This document shows, piece by piece, positions 53,568-64,000 of a stretch of 64,000 nt of DNA. Every line of letters begins with the position of its first letter. Position 1 is the first letter of the stretch. The notes under the pieces are model-generated. The model had not been told where the DNA came from. It ran no database searches and was given only the letters and a program-made list of their open reading frames with translations. The DNA is from Lobosporangium transversale (taxonomy: Eukaryota; Mortierellomycota; Mortierellomycetes; Mortierellales; Mortierellaceae): contig NW_019028993.1 in the NCBI RefSeq assembly GCF_002105155.1, positions 1 through 64,000 of the forward strand. Direction: 5' to 3'. Position numbers and translations under genes: made by a program.

Positions 53568-56150
53568 CTATGCTTTAGATGAATCCGACTTGCTTTTCTT
53601 GAATCCACCATATGCTCCAGGCGCAGATGTAGATGCAGCATTATCACTAGCAGCAACCTTCCTCTTTTTGCTATTGGCGATCATATCCCGCTTATGAGCA
53701 ATCTTCTTCTTGTCATAGGATGACATCGTGTTAATGGAACTACGTCCTAATGGCCTCTGTCGCAGGTTTTTCTTTTGGTTTTTACTAATAGAGAAAAAGA
53801 AAAGAAAATGCAAAGAAATAGAATGTTAAGATCTAGTAATAATCGCAATAATAATAATAATAATAATAAATTGACCATTATCATTCATATCAGATCACTT
53901 ATTTTTTTCTTTTTTTCTTTCTTACCTTGGCTTCTTCATAGCCAACATCCAGTCTGCTACCTCACATCCAGATTCACGCATGACGTTCACAATACTCTTC
54001 AAGTAAGTTTGATCCTCATTTGTGAAGTACGTGATGGCCTCACCACTACGTCCTGCACGACCCGTACGACCGATCCGATGAATATAGGACTGAACTGTCT
54101 GTGGGAAATCATAATTGATCACCAGGTTCACACCCTTGAAATCCACACCACGAGCCATCAACTCAGTCGCAATCAACACCCAGACTTTTCCTTGCCGAAA
54201 ACCCTCAACAATCTTGTCACGTTGAGCCTTTGTTCGTTCTGAATGAATCACATCCACATTGATGCCATCATAAATCAACTCATGAAACAATTCCTTTGCA
54301 CGTTCAATACTCTGGACGAAAATCAGGACAGGTGGTTTAAGCCCCCGTTGGATCTGTTGACGGATCGCAATCAGCTTGCCTTCCTCTGAACCACAGTAGA
54401 TCAATTTCTGTTCAATGGTCTCGGTCGCAGCGTTTTTGGAGCCGATGACGATCCGGACGGGTGAACGCATAAAGGTATTGGCGAGGGCCTCTACACCGGA
54501 GGGGAGAGTGGCACTGAAGAGGGATTTTTGAATAGAAGGGTGTGAACATGCTGCGAAGATCTCGTCCGTCTGTTCCAGAAATCCTTGTTCCAACAGCTTA
54601 TCAGCTTCATCCAGAACCAAGTGACGAACACTAAAAAAAAAAAAAAAAAAAAGTTGTTTTTCCAATTATAAACAAGTAATAGAAAATAAAAAAATGAAAA
54701 AAAGGGTACATTTTTTAAGACGGTTAATATCGAGGACAATTCAGTGTTATGATAGCCTTTTTTTTTTTTTTTTTTTTTTTTTAGTTTTCAGAAGCAAAGA
54801 AAAAAAAAAAAAAAAAAAAAAGACTTACTGATCAAGCTCCATCTTTTCCTGTTGAATAGCATGGACAAGTCGGAGAGGGGTACTGATGAGGATGTCATAT
54901 TTCTGACGGAGATGTGGCGCTTGTCCCTGAGTGGCTGCAGTCGCTTTTGTCAACATACAAATCTTGAATTTCTTTCCAACACTCAACTTCTTGATTTGGT
55001 TGAAGATCTAAATAGGTATAAAAAAAAATATTAATATAAGTTTTCTTTCATCAATTTGCAGGAAATGGAAGAAAGAAAGAAAAAAAGAAAATCAAATCGA
55101 TACTTCATATGAACCATACCTGAGTGGCCAATTCACGGGTGGGGGAGATAATGACTGCTCTGTATCCAACTTTTTCAGGTCCCTTTAAATCATACAAAAT
55201 CGGCAATACAAATGCCATCGTCTTTCCTGAACCTGTAGGCGCCATCGCCATAACATCTCGTCCCTAATAGTATCACGCAGAGAAAAAAATAAATAAAATA
55301 AAAGTATTAGAAATATTAAAAACATTAGAAGAAGCGAAATAAGGAAAAAAGATAAAAGAGAAAAAGTTCTTACGTGAAGGATGACGGGGATGGCCTGCAT
55401 TTGAATAGGGGTTGGTTTTTTAAATCCAGAGGCGAGAATATTCCGTTGAAGATATGGCTCCACTTGATATTGCTTTGCCAGTTCATCAAATGATCGGAAT
55501 GGGTTGGGGATATCGGTTCCATAAACTCTGATCTTGAGATGATTCCGGAACAATGACAATTGTTCCTTGTCTTTAAATTCTGTCGACTCTTCCTCATTGT
55601 TATCTTCTTCTGAACCTTCTTCTGGGTCTTCATTATCCTCACTATCTTCATCATTGTCGCCTTCGCTATCGTCGTTGCTGTTCTCATCCTCTGATTCATC
55701 GCCTTCATGTGTTTGGTCTTCACCACTACTCTCTGCACTTTCATCTTCGCTTTCACTATCGCTCTTGGCTAATGAAGCATATGCATTAAAGAATAAAAAA
55801 TAAAGATCGCCAAATGTATTAGCACATGTTATCATATTATATAGATGGATAGATAGATATTGATGTTTTAAAAGATGGTCGAGCAAAGAAAGCGAATGTC
55901 CTGTGTGCGTGTTATAAAATGTGAAAAAGCACATACTCTTTGTATCCTTCTTCTCCTTTTTCCTCTTCTTTCCCTTTTTGACAATAGATTTCTTATTATT
56001 TTTAAAAAAATCAAGTTCTGTTGCAAGGGCAGCCTCAGTATCGGCATTCAATCCTGTGGGGGCTGCTTTTGGTTGAAAAATCTCGATGTCGTCCTTGAAC
56101 CGCTTCTTATCGAAGCGTGCGCCTCCACCGAGCATGCGGAACAAATCCAT
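53568..56150 (-). CDS. ROK1: DEAD-box ATP-dependent RNA helicase, Rok1/DDX52 type
   Basis: Model in coding order: 55937..56150, 55374..55768, 55120..55263, 54829..55007, 53926..54630, 53568..53784 (617 residues). Complete motif set: [14 protein letters not shown] (Q), APTGSGKT (I), PTRELATQ (Ia), STPLRL (Ib), DEAD (II), SAT (III), LIFVQS (IV), [11 protein letters not shown] (V), [11 protein letters not shown] (VI). The preceding [11 protein letters not shown] block and the CML-type region after Ia are typical of Rok1/DDX52, which works in early 18S rRNA processing in the nucleolus. The N-terminal extension contains an acidic Ser/Glu/Asp tract of about 70 residues; the C-terminus is Lys-rich. 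All five junctions are in frame. Diverges from the HisRS gene with 331 bp between start codons. Confidence 0.92.
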
Positions 56151-56294
56151 TATGTAAGAAAAAAAAAAAAAGGCCGGTTGTTTATTTATAAAAGAAAAGA
56201 AAAAAGGAAAAAAAAAAAAAAAAAAAAGAATGCTAAAATGCTGAAATGAAATGGAGAGATGGTTATAAACGATTGCAAGCATGTGTTTACTTAC

Positions 56295-56328
<34 letters not shown>

Positions 56329-56481
56329 TTTATTGTGACTGCTTGTATTTGACTGTTGATCACTCCTTTCGGAAACGCGCTTTTTGGGCGGAGCCTTTCT
56401 TTTTCATATGGATATTTTATTTTTTTCAGGTACACACACTCTCTCTCTCCTTAACTTGACATCCATTCAACGACATCTACC
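56151..56481. promoter_or_regulatory. Divergent promoter between ROK1 and histidyl-tRNA synthetase
   Basis: 331 bp including poly(A) runs at 56158-56171, 56210-56227 and 56295-56319 and a CTCTCTCTC tract at 56440, close to the synthetase start. No named binding site recognised. Confidence 0.45.
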
Positions 56482-58424
56482 ATGGCAACCATTGCGATGA
56501 GGTTGAGATTCCCACCAGCAACCAGGAATCTATGTCGGTATTTTAGCATCTCTAAGAAGACTTATGGTATCACTGAAAGCATATAAAGTGCATTTATTAT
56601 TATTATTTTTTTTTTTTACAGCAACCATTGCAAGGAGAGCCATTGGCCACTAAAATAATATATATATATATATTTGCGTTGATTCGAAAAAAAAATAAAA
56701 AAAAATTAATAAATAAACATATGTTAGAGCAGGCCAACCCTGTTCGTGGAATGAAGGATCGCTTTGGTGATGAAAACAGACGCTTTCAATGGATCACTGA
56801 CAATGGAGCAAGACTTGCTAGCTTGTATGGATTTGAACAGGTCAGAGGTTTTTCTTTTTTTCTAGTGAAACTTTATTTGATACAGGCTATTACGCTTTAA
56901 TCACAGATTTAACGTTCTAATGATGCCTCATGGAATCAATTCTAGATCACAACACCGATTTTAGAATACTCTCAGGTGTTTGAGCGGACATTAGGCGAGG
57001 ACTCTGATGTCGTGGGAAAGGAACTATATAGTTTTGAAAGCAAAGGAGGTGACAGGTTGACTATGCGTCCCGAAGGCACAGCAGGGATCACTAGAGCATT
57101 GATCAGCCAAAAGTTGCATAACGAATTGCCTCAAAAGTATTATTATCATGGACCCATGTTCAGACACGAAAGACCACAAAAAGGCCGTCTTCGTCAGGTA
57201 AAAGCCCTGCAAAGTTGAAAGATTTTTTTTTTTTTTTTTTTTTTTTTTCTGACAATAAAATACATGCTGATCAATCAGACCTCTACTAATGTGATCTAAA
57301 ATAGTTTGAGCAGTTCGGTATCGAGGTTTTCGGTCAGGGTCATCCTTCATCAGATTTAGAAGCAATTGAACTTGCCTCTGTATTCCTGAAGAGTTTGGGA
57401 CTTGATTCAATTATGGTAAGAGTCGTAGATATCGATCTGTTGCCATATCCTTCAATTGCATCTCTTCTAATTTTTATTATTTTCTGATAAAAAAAAAAAA
57501 AATCCCAACGATATGATCCCCGCCTGCTTTCAGTTGGAGGTCAACTCCATTGGAGATGACGCTTCTAGGAACAAGTACAAGACGGCCTTGAAAGAATACC
57601 TCTCAGAGTACGGGGGTGACCTTTCTCCTGACAGCATCAACAGATTATCAACAAATCCTCTTCGGATCCTTGACTCAAAGGCACCTCAAGATATTCAAAT
57701 TCTGGAGAACAGTCCTATCCTTTCAGATTACTGGAGTCCCCCTTCCCGAGAACGGTTCTCATTTATCACAGAGGCTCTCTCTCATCTTGGGATACCTTTC
57801 ACAGTTAATCCGAGGTTGGTCAGGGGGTTGGATTACTATCAGGACACAGTCTTTGAATTTAAAGTTTCGAGTGCATTGCTTGGAGTTCAACAGAGTACGA
57901 TCTTGGCAGGGGGCAGATATGATGGACTGGTTGAGAAAATGGGTGGGCCAGCAGGGGTGTCGTCTATTGGATGGGCAGCCGGTTTAGAAAGGCTGAGCCT
58001 TTTGTTGAATGACCGAAGCATTCCGTCAAAGCCAAGGCCGGTCGCTATCATCCCAGTCCCAGAGTTTGAATCGACAGTCAACTTGAACGTAAATATGAAT
58101 GTAAACGTAAGCGAAAGCGATAGTAAAGCGAGTGCAAGAACTTTTTCAAGTGCAGAACTACATAGTCGTGCCATGGCCATCAGCTCTTTATTAAGAGAGG
58201 CAGGGATCCAAGTGGAGTTCCTACATCTGGCAGGACCAATCAGTACTCGATCTCAGTTGTTGAAACGATTAGCAAAGGCAGGTAAACTGAATGCGACTCA
58301 TGCGGTGATTCTTGGGATGGATGAGATCCAAAAAGGGGTTGTGACACTCAAAGATTTAGACAAATCTGAGCAGAAGCACTGCCGAGTTGAAGAGCTGATT
58401 AAAGAACTCCGAGGATCGCTTTAA
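56482..58424 (+). CDS. Histidyl-tRNA synthetase, bacterial type with mitochondrial presequence
   Basis: Model: exons 56482..56566, 56728..56840, 56946..57197, 57305..57415, 57534..58424 (483 residues). Exon 1 encodes [21 protein letters not shown], an Arg-rich amphipathic presequence without acidic residues. Class II synthetase blocks: [13 protein letters not shown], motif 2 [23 protein letters not shown], histidine-specific [13 protein letters not shown] and GGRYDGL, motif 3 [11 protein letters not shown], and an anticodon-binding domain with a Val/Asn/Ser-rich insertion. The motif 2 region and compact length are bacterial-like, unlike the cytosolic HTS1 type. An in-frame ATG at 56721, inside intron 1, would give a presequence-less [10 protein letters not shown].. 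form from an unspliced or shorter transcript. Confidence 0.9.
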
Positions 58425-59202
58425 AAAAGTTACAAGTTTTTGTTAATATGATATTCACGACAAAGAGCTATTGGAGTATGTAGAGTATGTAGAGTAGAGT
58501 AGAGTAGAGTAGAGTAGAGAGTGAGTGTGTTTAAGAAAACCAATAGAGGGGGGCTATAAATAAATAGCCGAAAGGAGGGTCGGCCCTTTGGCGCAACAGA
58601 ACCGACCGCAGCATTATTTTGAGTGGATTAAAAGAAAATGTGTGTTTGGTTGATTGGCGTTGGACTACAGTGGCGGTGATGAGGAAAGGCAACGCCCCAT
58701 GAGCTGAGGAGCGATGCATGTACTGTATATGCTGAATATGTACACATGTACATGTAACAAACACAGCAAAAAAGGATAAGGAGTCGACAGGATGGTTACT
58801 GGTGAGAAAGAAGGAGGGAGCAAGGGGAGAAAATAAATAGGAGCAATACGATGTAATAGATGCAACAGAGATACAGACATCCATCGTATATACAATAACA
58901 AATATGCATTGCACCGCATTTTTTTTAGTTTTTCCGTTAAAGAAGGGATAAAATGGAAAAGAAGGGGCGGAGAGAGAGAGAAAGAAAGAAAGAGAGAAAG
59001 AGATTGATAGAGAGAGAGAATAATATATAATTAATAAAATATAATTTAGCATTTAGTTTTTTTTTTTTTTCTTCTTTTTTTCGGTTATAAAACCCAAGTG
59101 GAGCTGTAATACAACTTTTGCTTCTTCGCCCAACCTTCTTTTTTATTTGTCATTCCTTCCTCCTCATTCGCTTCGAATCGAATTACATTCTTCTGATTCA
59201 CA
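58425..59202. other. Intergenic spacer with microsatellites
   Basis: Contains a gtagagtagagtagagt array (about 58480-58520) and a GA-rich tract with gagaaagaaagaaagag (58970-59020). No exon recognised. Confidence 0.5.
59085..59092 (+). promoter_or_regulatory. TATA-like box upstream of the LMW phosphatase gene
   Basis: TTATAAAA lies 118 bases before the ATG, after a T-rich tract, and is followed by a pyrimidine-rich leader. Confidence 0.4.
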
Positions 59203-60314
59203 ATGGTCAACAACACAAGTACCACCAAGGTCCTTTTTGTATGCCTTGGCAACATTTGTCGCTCCACAATGTACGTTCAGGGTCTGTCCAATGAAAAGAA
59301 AAGCATTTGTTTATTTGCTTATTTGTACAAAACATTTGTTTAAGAAAAAAAAAAAAAAAAAATTGATCTCATGGGACATTCAGGAACAAACGAGATGGAA
59401 TGCAAAAAAAAAAAAAGAAAAAAAAAAAAAAAACTAAGAGTTTCTTCTTTCTTTCATTCCAAAAAGGGCTGAGGCTGTTTTTAACCATGCTCTGGAAAAG
59501 AGAGGCATCGCTGCTGAATTTGAGGTCGATAGTGCAGGCACAGCATCATACCACGTAAGTGCCCCCGGCGGAGACAGGGTCAGGGACAACTTGACACTGC
59601 ATATTAATCAGAGTCCTTTTATGTATATATCATTCATCATTCGCAATAGATTGGATCCAACCCCGATAGTAGATCGATGGAAACATGCCGGAAGAATGGT
59701 GTCTCCATGAATCACAGGGCTCGGCAGGTCTGTCGTGAAGACTTTACAAAGTTTGACTATATCCTTTGTATGGATGAGGAGAATCTAAGAGACCTGAAGG
59801 AAATGGCTCCCAAGGGTCATACTGCAACTAGTAAGCCTTTTTTTGTTTTGTTTTTTCCGGTGTTGTTGTTGGGTGCTGTTGGGTGCTGTTGGGTGCTGTT
59901 GGGTGCTGTTACTTTTCAATGGTGCTCATTCGACCCATGATTCGATATCATAATCCAATTCTCTGTTCTCTATTTGTTGATAACCCATGTTTGGACTAGC
60001 GTCATTTCCCTTGCTCTAAACATACCTCCCTAATTCCTCTTTCCCCTAATTGCTTCTTTTTGTTCTTTGTTTCCCTCCAACGGTATTCAATATACATGTT
60101 TCGTTATTTTGCCCGCACTAATCCAATCTTTTTTTTATATAATATTCATGTTCCTGAATTGAATGAAATAGTCAAAATGTTTGGAACGTATGATCCAAAG
60201 GGCGATCGTATTATCAAGGACCCTTATTATGGTCCACAGGGAGGCTTTGACCGAAACTTTGCTCAATGCACTCGATGCACGGATGCATTCCTCGAGAGCA
60301 TCGGCTACGAATAA
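59203..60314 (+). CDS. LTP1: Low-molecular-weight protein-tyrosine phosphatase
   Basis: Model: exons 59203..59270, 59467..59554, 59650..59830, 60172..60314 (159 residues, the normal family length). The P-loop near the N-terminus is VCLGNICRST, a CX5R motif with nucleophile Cys14 and Arg20; the codon of the following Met is split by intron 1. Further blocks: AEAVFNHAL, VDSAGTASYH, GVSMNHRARQV, FDYILCMDEEN, MFGTYDP and the C-terminal DPYYG carrying the general-acid Asp. Cytosolic enzyme that dephosphorylates phosphotyrosine and small phosphomonoesters. Intron 3 carries four copies of a 10-bp repeat. Confidence 0.95.
59868..59910 (+). repeat. Four 10-bp units (gggtgctgtt) in an intron
   Basis: Perfect tandem repeat within intron 3 of the LMW phosphatase gene, downstream of a T-rich donor region. 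Confidence 0.85.
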
Positions 60315-61577
60315 ATTAAACGGATCTCGTTCCACATCCTCTTTTTTCTTTATTTTTATTTTTCGTCGTTTACCATCATATTCCAATTATTGTATTTTTC
60401 TTTAACCAAATGGCTAATCGCCAAACCTTTTTACCTTTAGCTCTTTCCTAAAACCACATAGAACTATGCAATAAAGTAAATAAAAAAAAAAAATAGAGAG
60501 AAAGAAAAGAAAAGAGATACTTTTTAATTCCACCTGACGCTTTGGTGCCTCTGTTACTGCTGTTACTACTATTGCTATAACGTTACTATTGCCATAACGT
60601 TCTAAATGGTTCCAGTGGGATGAGTCACCGGATTTGGAAAGTGAAAAAGAACGTGCTTTTGCACCTGACATGTAGTCAAGAGATATGTTGGATATTCCAC
60701 ATTTCAATTATTCAGCTCAACTAGCTCAACTACGAAGCTTTTGCGTAAAAAGTAAAAAAGAAAAATGGTAAAAAGGAAGGAAGGAAGGAAAGGGTACAAA
60801 GTATACATGTATATACATGTTTATTTCGGGCAATGTGTGAATAAGGTTGCTTATAACCCCATCAAAGTGCAGGTGTAGGTGCAACGGACAAGTAAATGCA
60901 ACGGACAAGTGGCGTACATGTATATATACTATGTGGATCATGTGGACCATGTATCGTGTGGTATGAGACTGCTCTTCCACTCTGCCATGAATTTTTTTGT
61001 TATTTGAAAGTCAATAAGTCCGAATGAATTAAAAAAAGTTAAATGAATTTTTTTTGTTTCCATGTTCCAATGGGGTATAAAGGTATAATGTGACTTAGAA
61101 AAGAAAAAAGATGTGCGTGCAGATTTAAACTTTTTTTTTTTTTTTTTTTGTTTCTTGACACGGTGGAATCGGGTGTTCCTTTGACAAAGTAAGAATGTCA
61201 AAGGGTCAAAGAGCATAGACCCATTCCACTCCTCCGAAACATCAATGACGATCATATCATCTCAAGGAAACTACAGGAAAGTAATTCTCTCCTCTCTCTT
61301 CTTCCTTCTCTCTTAAAGCGTCTCTTTATTCCCATCATTTTTCTCCTTTCTTTTCTTCTTCACTCTTCTTCTTCTCTCTTTTCTATCCTTTTACTTTAAA
61401 TATTCTCACCTTTCTTTCCTTCCTTTCTTCTCCACTCTTCATCCCTCATCTTTCTCTCTCTCTCTCCTTGTATTTCATTCATCTTTTTTTTTTTTTTTTT
61501 TCTTTACCACTTTATCATTATCATCTTGTAGTCTATTTATCTTGCATTTTCATTCATTATAATATCATATCCCAATC
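60315..61577. other. Intergenic region and promoter of the glycine decarboxylase gene
   Basis: No exon recognised. Poly(T) at 61131-61149, then about 200 bases of almost pure CT-rich leader (61285-61470) and poly(T) at 61484-61501 before the ATG at 61578. The pyrimidine-rich leader is the most pronounced in the window. Confidence 0.5.
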
Positions 61578-62070
61578 ATGTTGGCCAACATTGCCCAGAG
61601 AAACGCTCGCCGCATGGCATCTTCGATCCAGCGCATGGCCACTACTTCCCCCATCTCCATCATCAATAGAGTCTCTCCTGCCTCCGTCAAGACAAATAGC
61701 CCTCTCTCCATCCGCTCTGCTCTCCGCTCGATCCATACAGAGAAACCCCCTGCCAGGACCGTCTTTTCTCCCCTCGATACCTTTGCACGTCGTCATAATG
61801 GCCCTAGTGAGCCCGAGATCAAGGAGATGTTGAGCGCTATTGGACTCAAGGATCTGGATGGACTCACCGGAAAGACCATTCCCGATCGTATTCGCTCCAC
61901 CCGTGCCTTGGCTCTCGATCACGGATTCACTGAAAAGGAAGTCCTGGAGCGCCTAAAGTACATTGCCTCCAAGAACAAGGTCTTCAAGAACTATATCGGA
62001 ATGGGCTACACCGACGTTGTCGTCCCTAATGTCATTCTCAGAAACGTCTTGGAGAACCCTGGATGGTAAG

Positions 62071-62102
<32 letters not shown>

Positions 62103-62864
62103 ATATTGTCTTTCCCCGCAATATTATGTTTCAAAGTTTACAACTCCGGATCAAGACATCAGAACAAAAAGGACGCAACAAAATGGATCGAATGAAGGAA
62201 CAAAAAAAAAAAAAATCATGATCAGCATTACAGTCATCAATCAACACCGATAAACTAAGGTTGAACAAAGGAAAAAGAAAAAAGAAAGCGAAAATGGAAT
62301 AAACCCATCCCTTCTTGCTGGAGCTGCTTTCCCATACAATTTAATCCGATCTGCTCATCATTACATTATGCCTCCTTTTAACTAGGTACACTCAATACAC
62401 CCCTTACCAGCCAGAAATTGCTCAAGGTCGTCTCGAGTCCCTGCTCAACTACCAAACCATGGTCACCGATTTGACTGGCATGTCAATTGCTAATGCCTCG
62501 TTGCTGGATGAGGGAACTGCTGCTGCAGAGGCCATGATCATGTGCTGGACTGCCACCAACCGCAAGAAGAGCACCTTCTTTGTCGATGAGAACTGCCACC
62601 CTCAGACCATTGCCTGTGTCCAGACCCGTGCCGAGGCTTTCAATATCAAGGTCGTTGTCGGTGATCACCGTAACTTTGATTTTGAGGCAATCAAGGACGA
62701 GATGGCCGGTGTTCTTATCCAGGTAAGACTCTACAACTAGTCTTCGTTATTTGTTAAAAAAAGGGGAGAGACTGATGCCAAGCTGACGAGAAGGTAGTAC
62801 CTGTCAGAAAATTAAGGGGAAGGGCAAGAGGAAGAGTGTTGCATATTTGAATGGAGCGAATCGG

Positions 62865-62896
<32 letters not shown>

Positions 62897-64000
62897 TTCT
62901 CACACACATGTGATTGCTTGAATGGTTAATCGCAATATATTTTATAAATAAGTGGTGATTGCAATTTTTTTTTTTTTTTTTTTTTCCTTCCTTCCAAACA
63001 CTAGTTACTCACCCTTGTTATCTCACACTCAATCTCTCTTTTATAGTACCCTGATACCCGTGGAAATGTCTCCGACTACAAAGGTCTCGCCGACAAGATC
63101 CATGGATATGGCGCTCAGGTGGTCGCTGCCACTGATTTGATGGCCTTGACCCTCTTGACTCCTCCTGGCGAGTGGGGCGCTGATATTGCCCTCGGAAACT
63201 CACAACGCTTCGGTGTCCCTCTCGGCTTTGGTGGACCTCATGCCGCATTCTTCGCCTGCAAGGATCAACACAAGCGCAGGATGCCCGGTCGCTTAGTCGG
63301 TGTCTCCAAAGATGCTCAGGGCAACCAGGCCTACCGTCTCGCCCTTCAGACTCGCGAGCAGCACATTCGCCGTGAGAAGGCCACTTCCAACATTTGCACT
63401 GCTCAGGCTCTTTTGGCCAACATGGCTGCTCTCTATGCTGTCTACCACGGACCTGAGGGCATCAAGAACATTGCTCAACGCATTCACAACATGACTGCCA
63501 TCTTTGCTGAGGGAGTTCGCGAGGCCGGCCACAAGGTCGAAAACGAGCAGTTCTTTGATACCTTGGCTATTAAGGTCCAGGGCGGTGCTGACAACGTCGT
63601 CAAGAAGGCTCTCGCTGCTGGAATCAACATTCGCCAATTCGATGCTGATACTGTCGGTGTCACCTTTGACGAGTCATGCAACAAGGCAGAGCTTGATGAA
63701 CTTATCAAGGTCTTCACCAAGGATGGCGCCTCAACTCCTGATCTCCTTAGCATTGCTCAGAAGCTCAACATTTCAGAGACAAGTCCTGCGAATGTTTTGG
63801 ACAACAAGTTCATCCGTACCTCAGAATACCTTACCCACAAGATCTTCAACTCCTATCATTCAGAGACTGAGATGCTTCGCTATCTGTATCGCCTTCAGAA
63901 CAAGGATCTCTCGCTAACTCACTCGATGATCCCTCTCGGTTCCTGCACCATGAAGCTCAATGCCACCACCGAGATGATCCCTGTCACTTGGCCTGAGCTT
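61578..64000 (+). CDS. GCV2: Glycine dehydrogenase (decarboxylating) P-protein, 5' part (runs off window)
   Basis: Model: exons 61578..62065, 62386..62722, 63047..>64000 (first 593 residues, frame open at the edge). The N-terminus is rich in Arg/Ser without acidic residues (a mitochondrial presequence of about 60 residues ending near SIHTEK). The P-protein follows: [39 protein letters not shown] (read in pieces), [89 protein letters not shown], and [15 protein letters not shown]. The PLP-binding lysine lies further on, outside the window. Part of the glycine cleavage system (glycine to CO2, NH3 and methylene-THF). C-ending codons suggest high expression. Confidence 0.95.

Noticed and set aside
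56599-56727. Alternative exon starting after the acceptor at about 56620 in HisRS intron 1
   Set aside because: Joined to exon 1 it reads only about ten codons before a stop; the acceptor at 56727 gives the expected EQANPVRG sequence.

Overview
The window looks like a nuclear contig from an early-diverging filamentous fungus, most likely Mortierellomycotina or a close Mucoromycota relative. That placement is inferred from gene content and intron style, not from a marker gene. Genes are split by short introns with GT(A/G)AG..AG borders. Housekeeping proteins are clearly fungal or opisthokont: a fungal mitochondrial GTP/GDP carrier, a Cdc8-type tropomyosin, and spliceosome, proteasome and ribosome-biogenesis factors. 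The DNA carries dozens of poly(A) and poly(T) runs of 15-35 bases, in introns, promoters and 3' flanks. Gene models below are spliced by hand; exon lengths were checked for frame continuity.

Layout. 0-1.6 kb: end of a hAT transposase, then simple repeats. 1.6-8.3 kb: a HIT-zinc-finger protein, then a tandem pair of paralogous PPxY/single-TM/beta-rich proteins with identical exon structure. 9-12.4 kb: a Tc1/mariner relic and a fatty acyl-CoA reductase with an in-frame TAG. 13.4-17.2 kb: two minus-strand members of an unrecognised three-TM ectodomain family, followed by a nearly perfect 330-bp inverted-repeat MITE. 17.9-24.8 kb: a small putative mitochondrial inner-membrane protein, proteasome beta1, SNW1/Prp45 and a GGC1-type carrier. 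26.9-36.4 kb: a beta-lactamase-fold hydrolase, two tandem C2-domain proteins (the second fused to a poly-Q coiled coil and a CBM5/12 chitin-binding module), and a short tropomyosin. 36.4-41.9 kb: gene-poor DNA with decayed coding sequence and a hAT-type MITE with an 8-bp target duplication. 41.9-44.9 kb: divergent MAK11/PAK1IP1 and tRNA m3C methyltransferase. 45.5-53.3 kb: three more plus-strand members of the ectodomain family, a 3' remnant of a sixth copy, and an unknown ORF. 53.6-64 kb: ROK1/DDX52, a bacterial-type mitochondrial histidyl-tRNA synthetase, low-molecular-weight tyrosine phosphatase, and the 5' part of glycine decarboxylase P-protein, which runs off the window.

The main candidate for something undescribed is the five-copy family (plus one remnant) of about 550-590-residue proteins. 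They share two N-terminal membrane helices, a roughly 390-residue probably extracellular domain with six invariant cysteines, one C-terminal helix and a short conserved tail. They lie as two head-opposed clusters about 28 kb apart. Second in interest are the C2-CBM5/12 fusion and the duplicated PPxY membrane pair. No CRISPR array, rRNA or convincing tRNA gene was seen.
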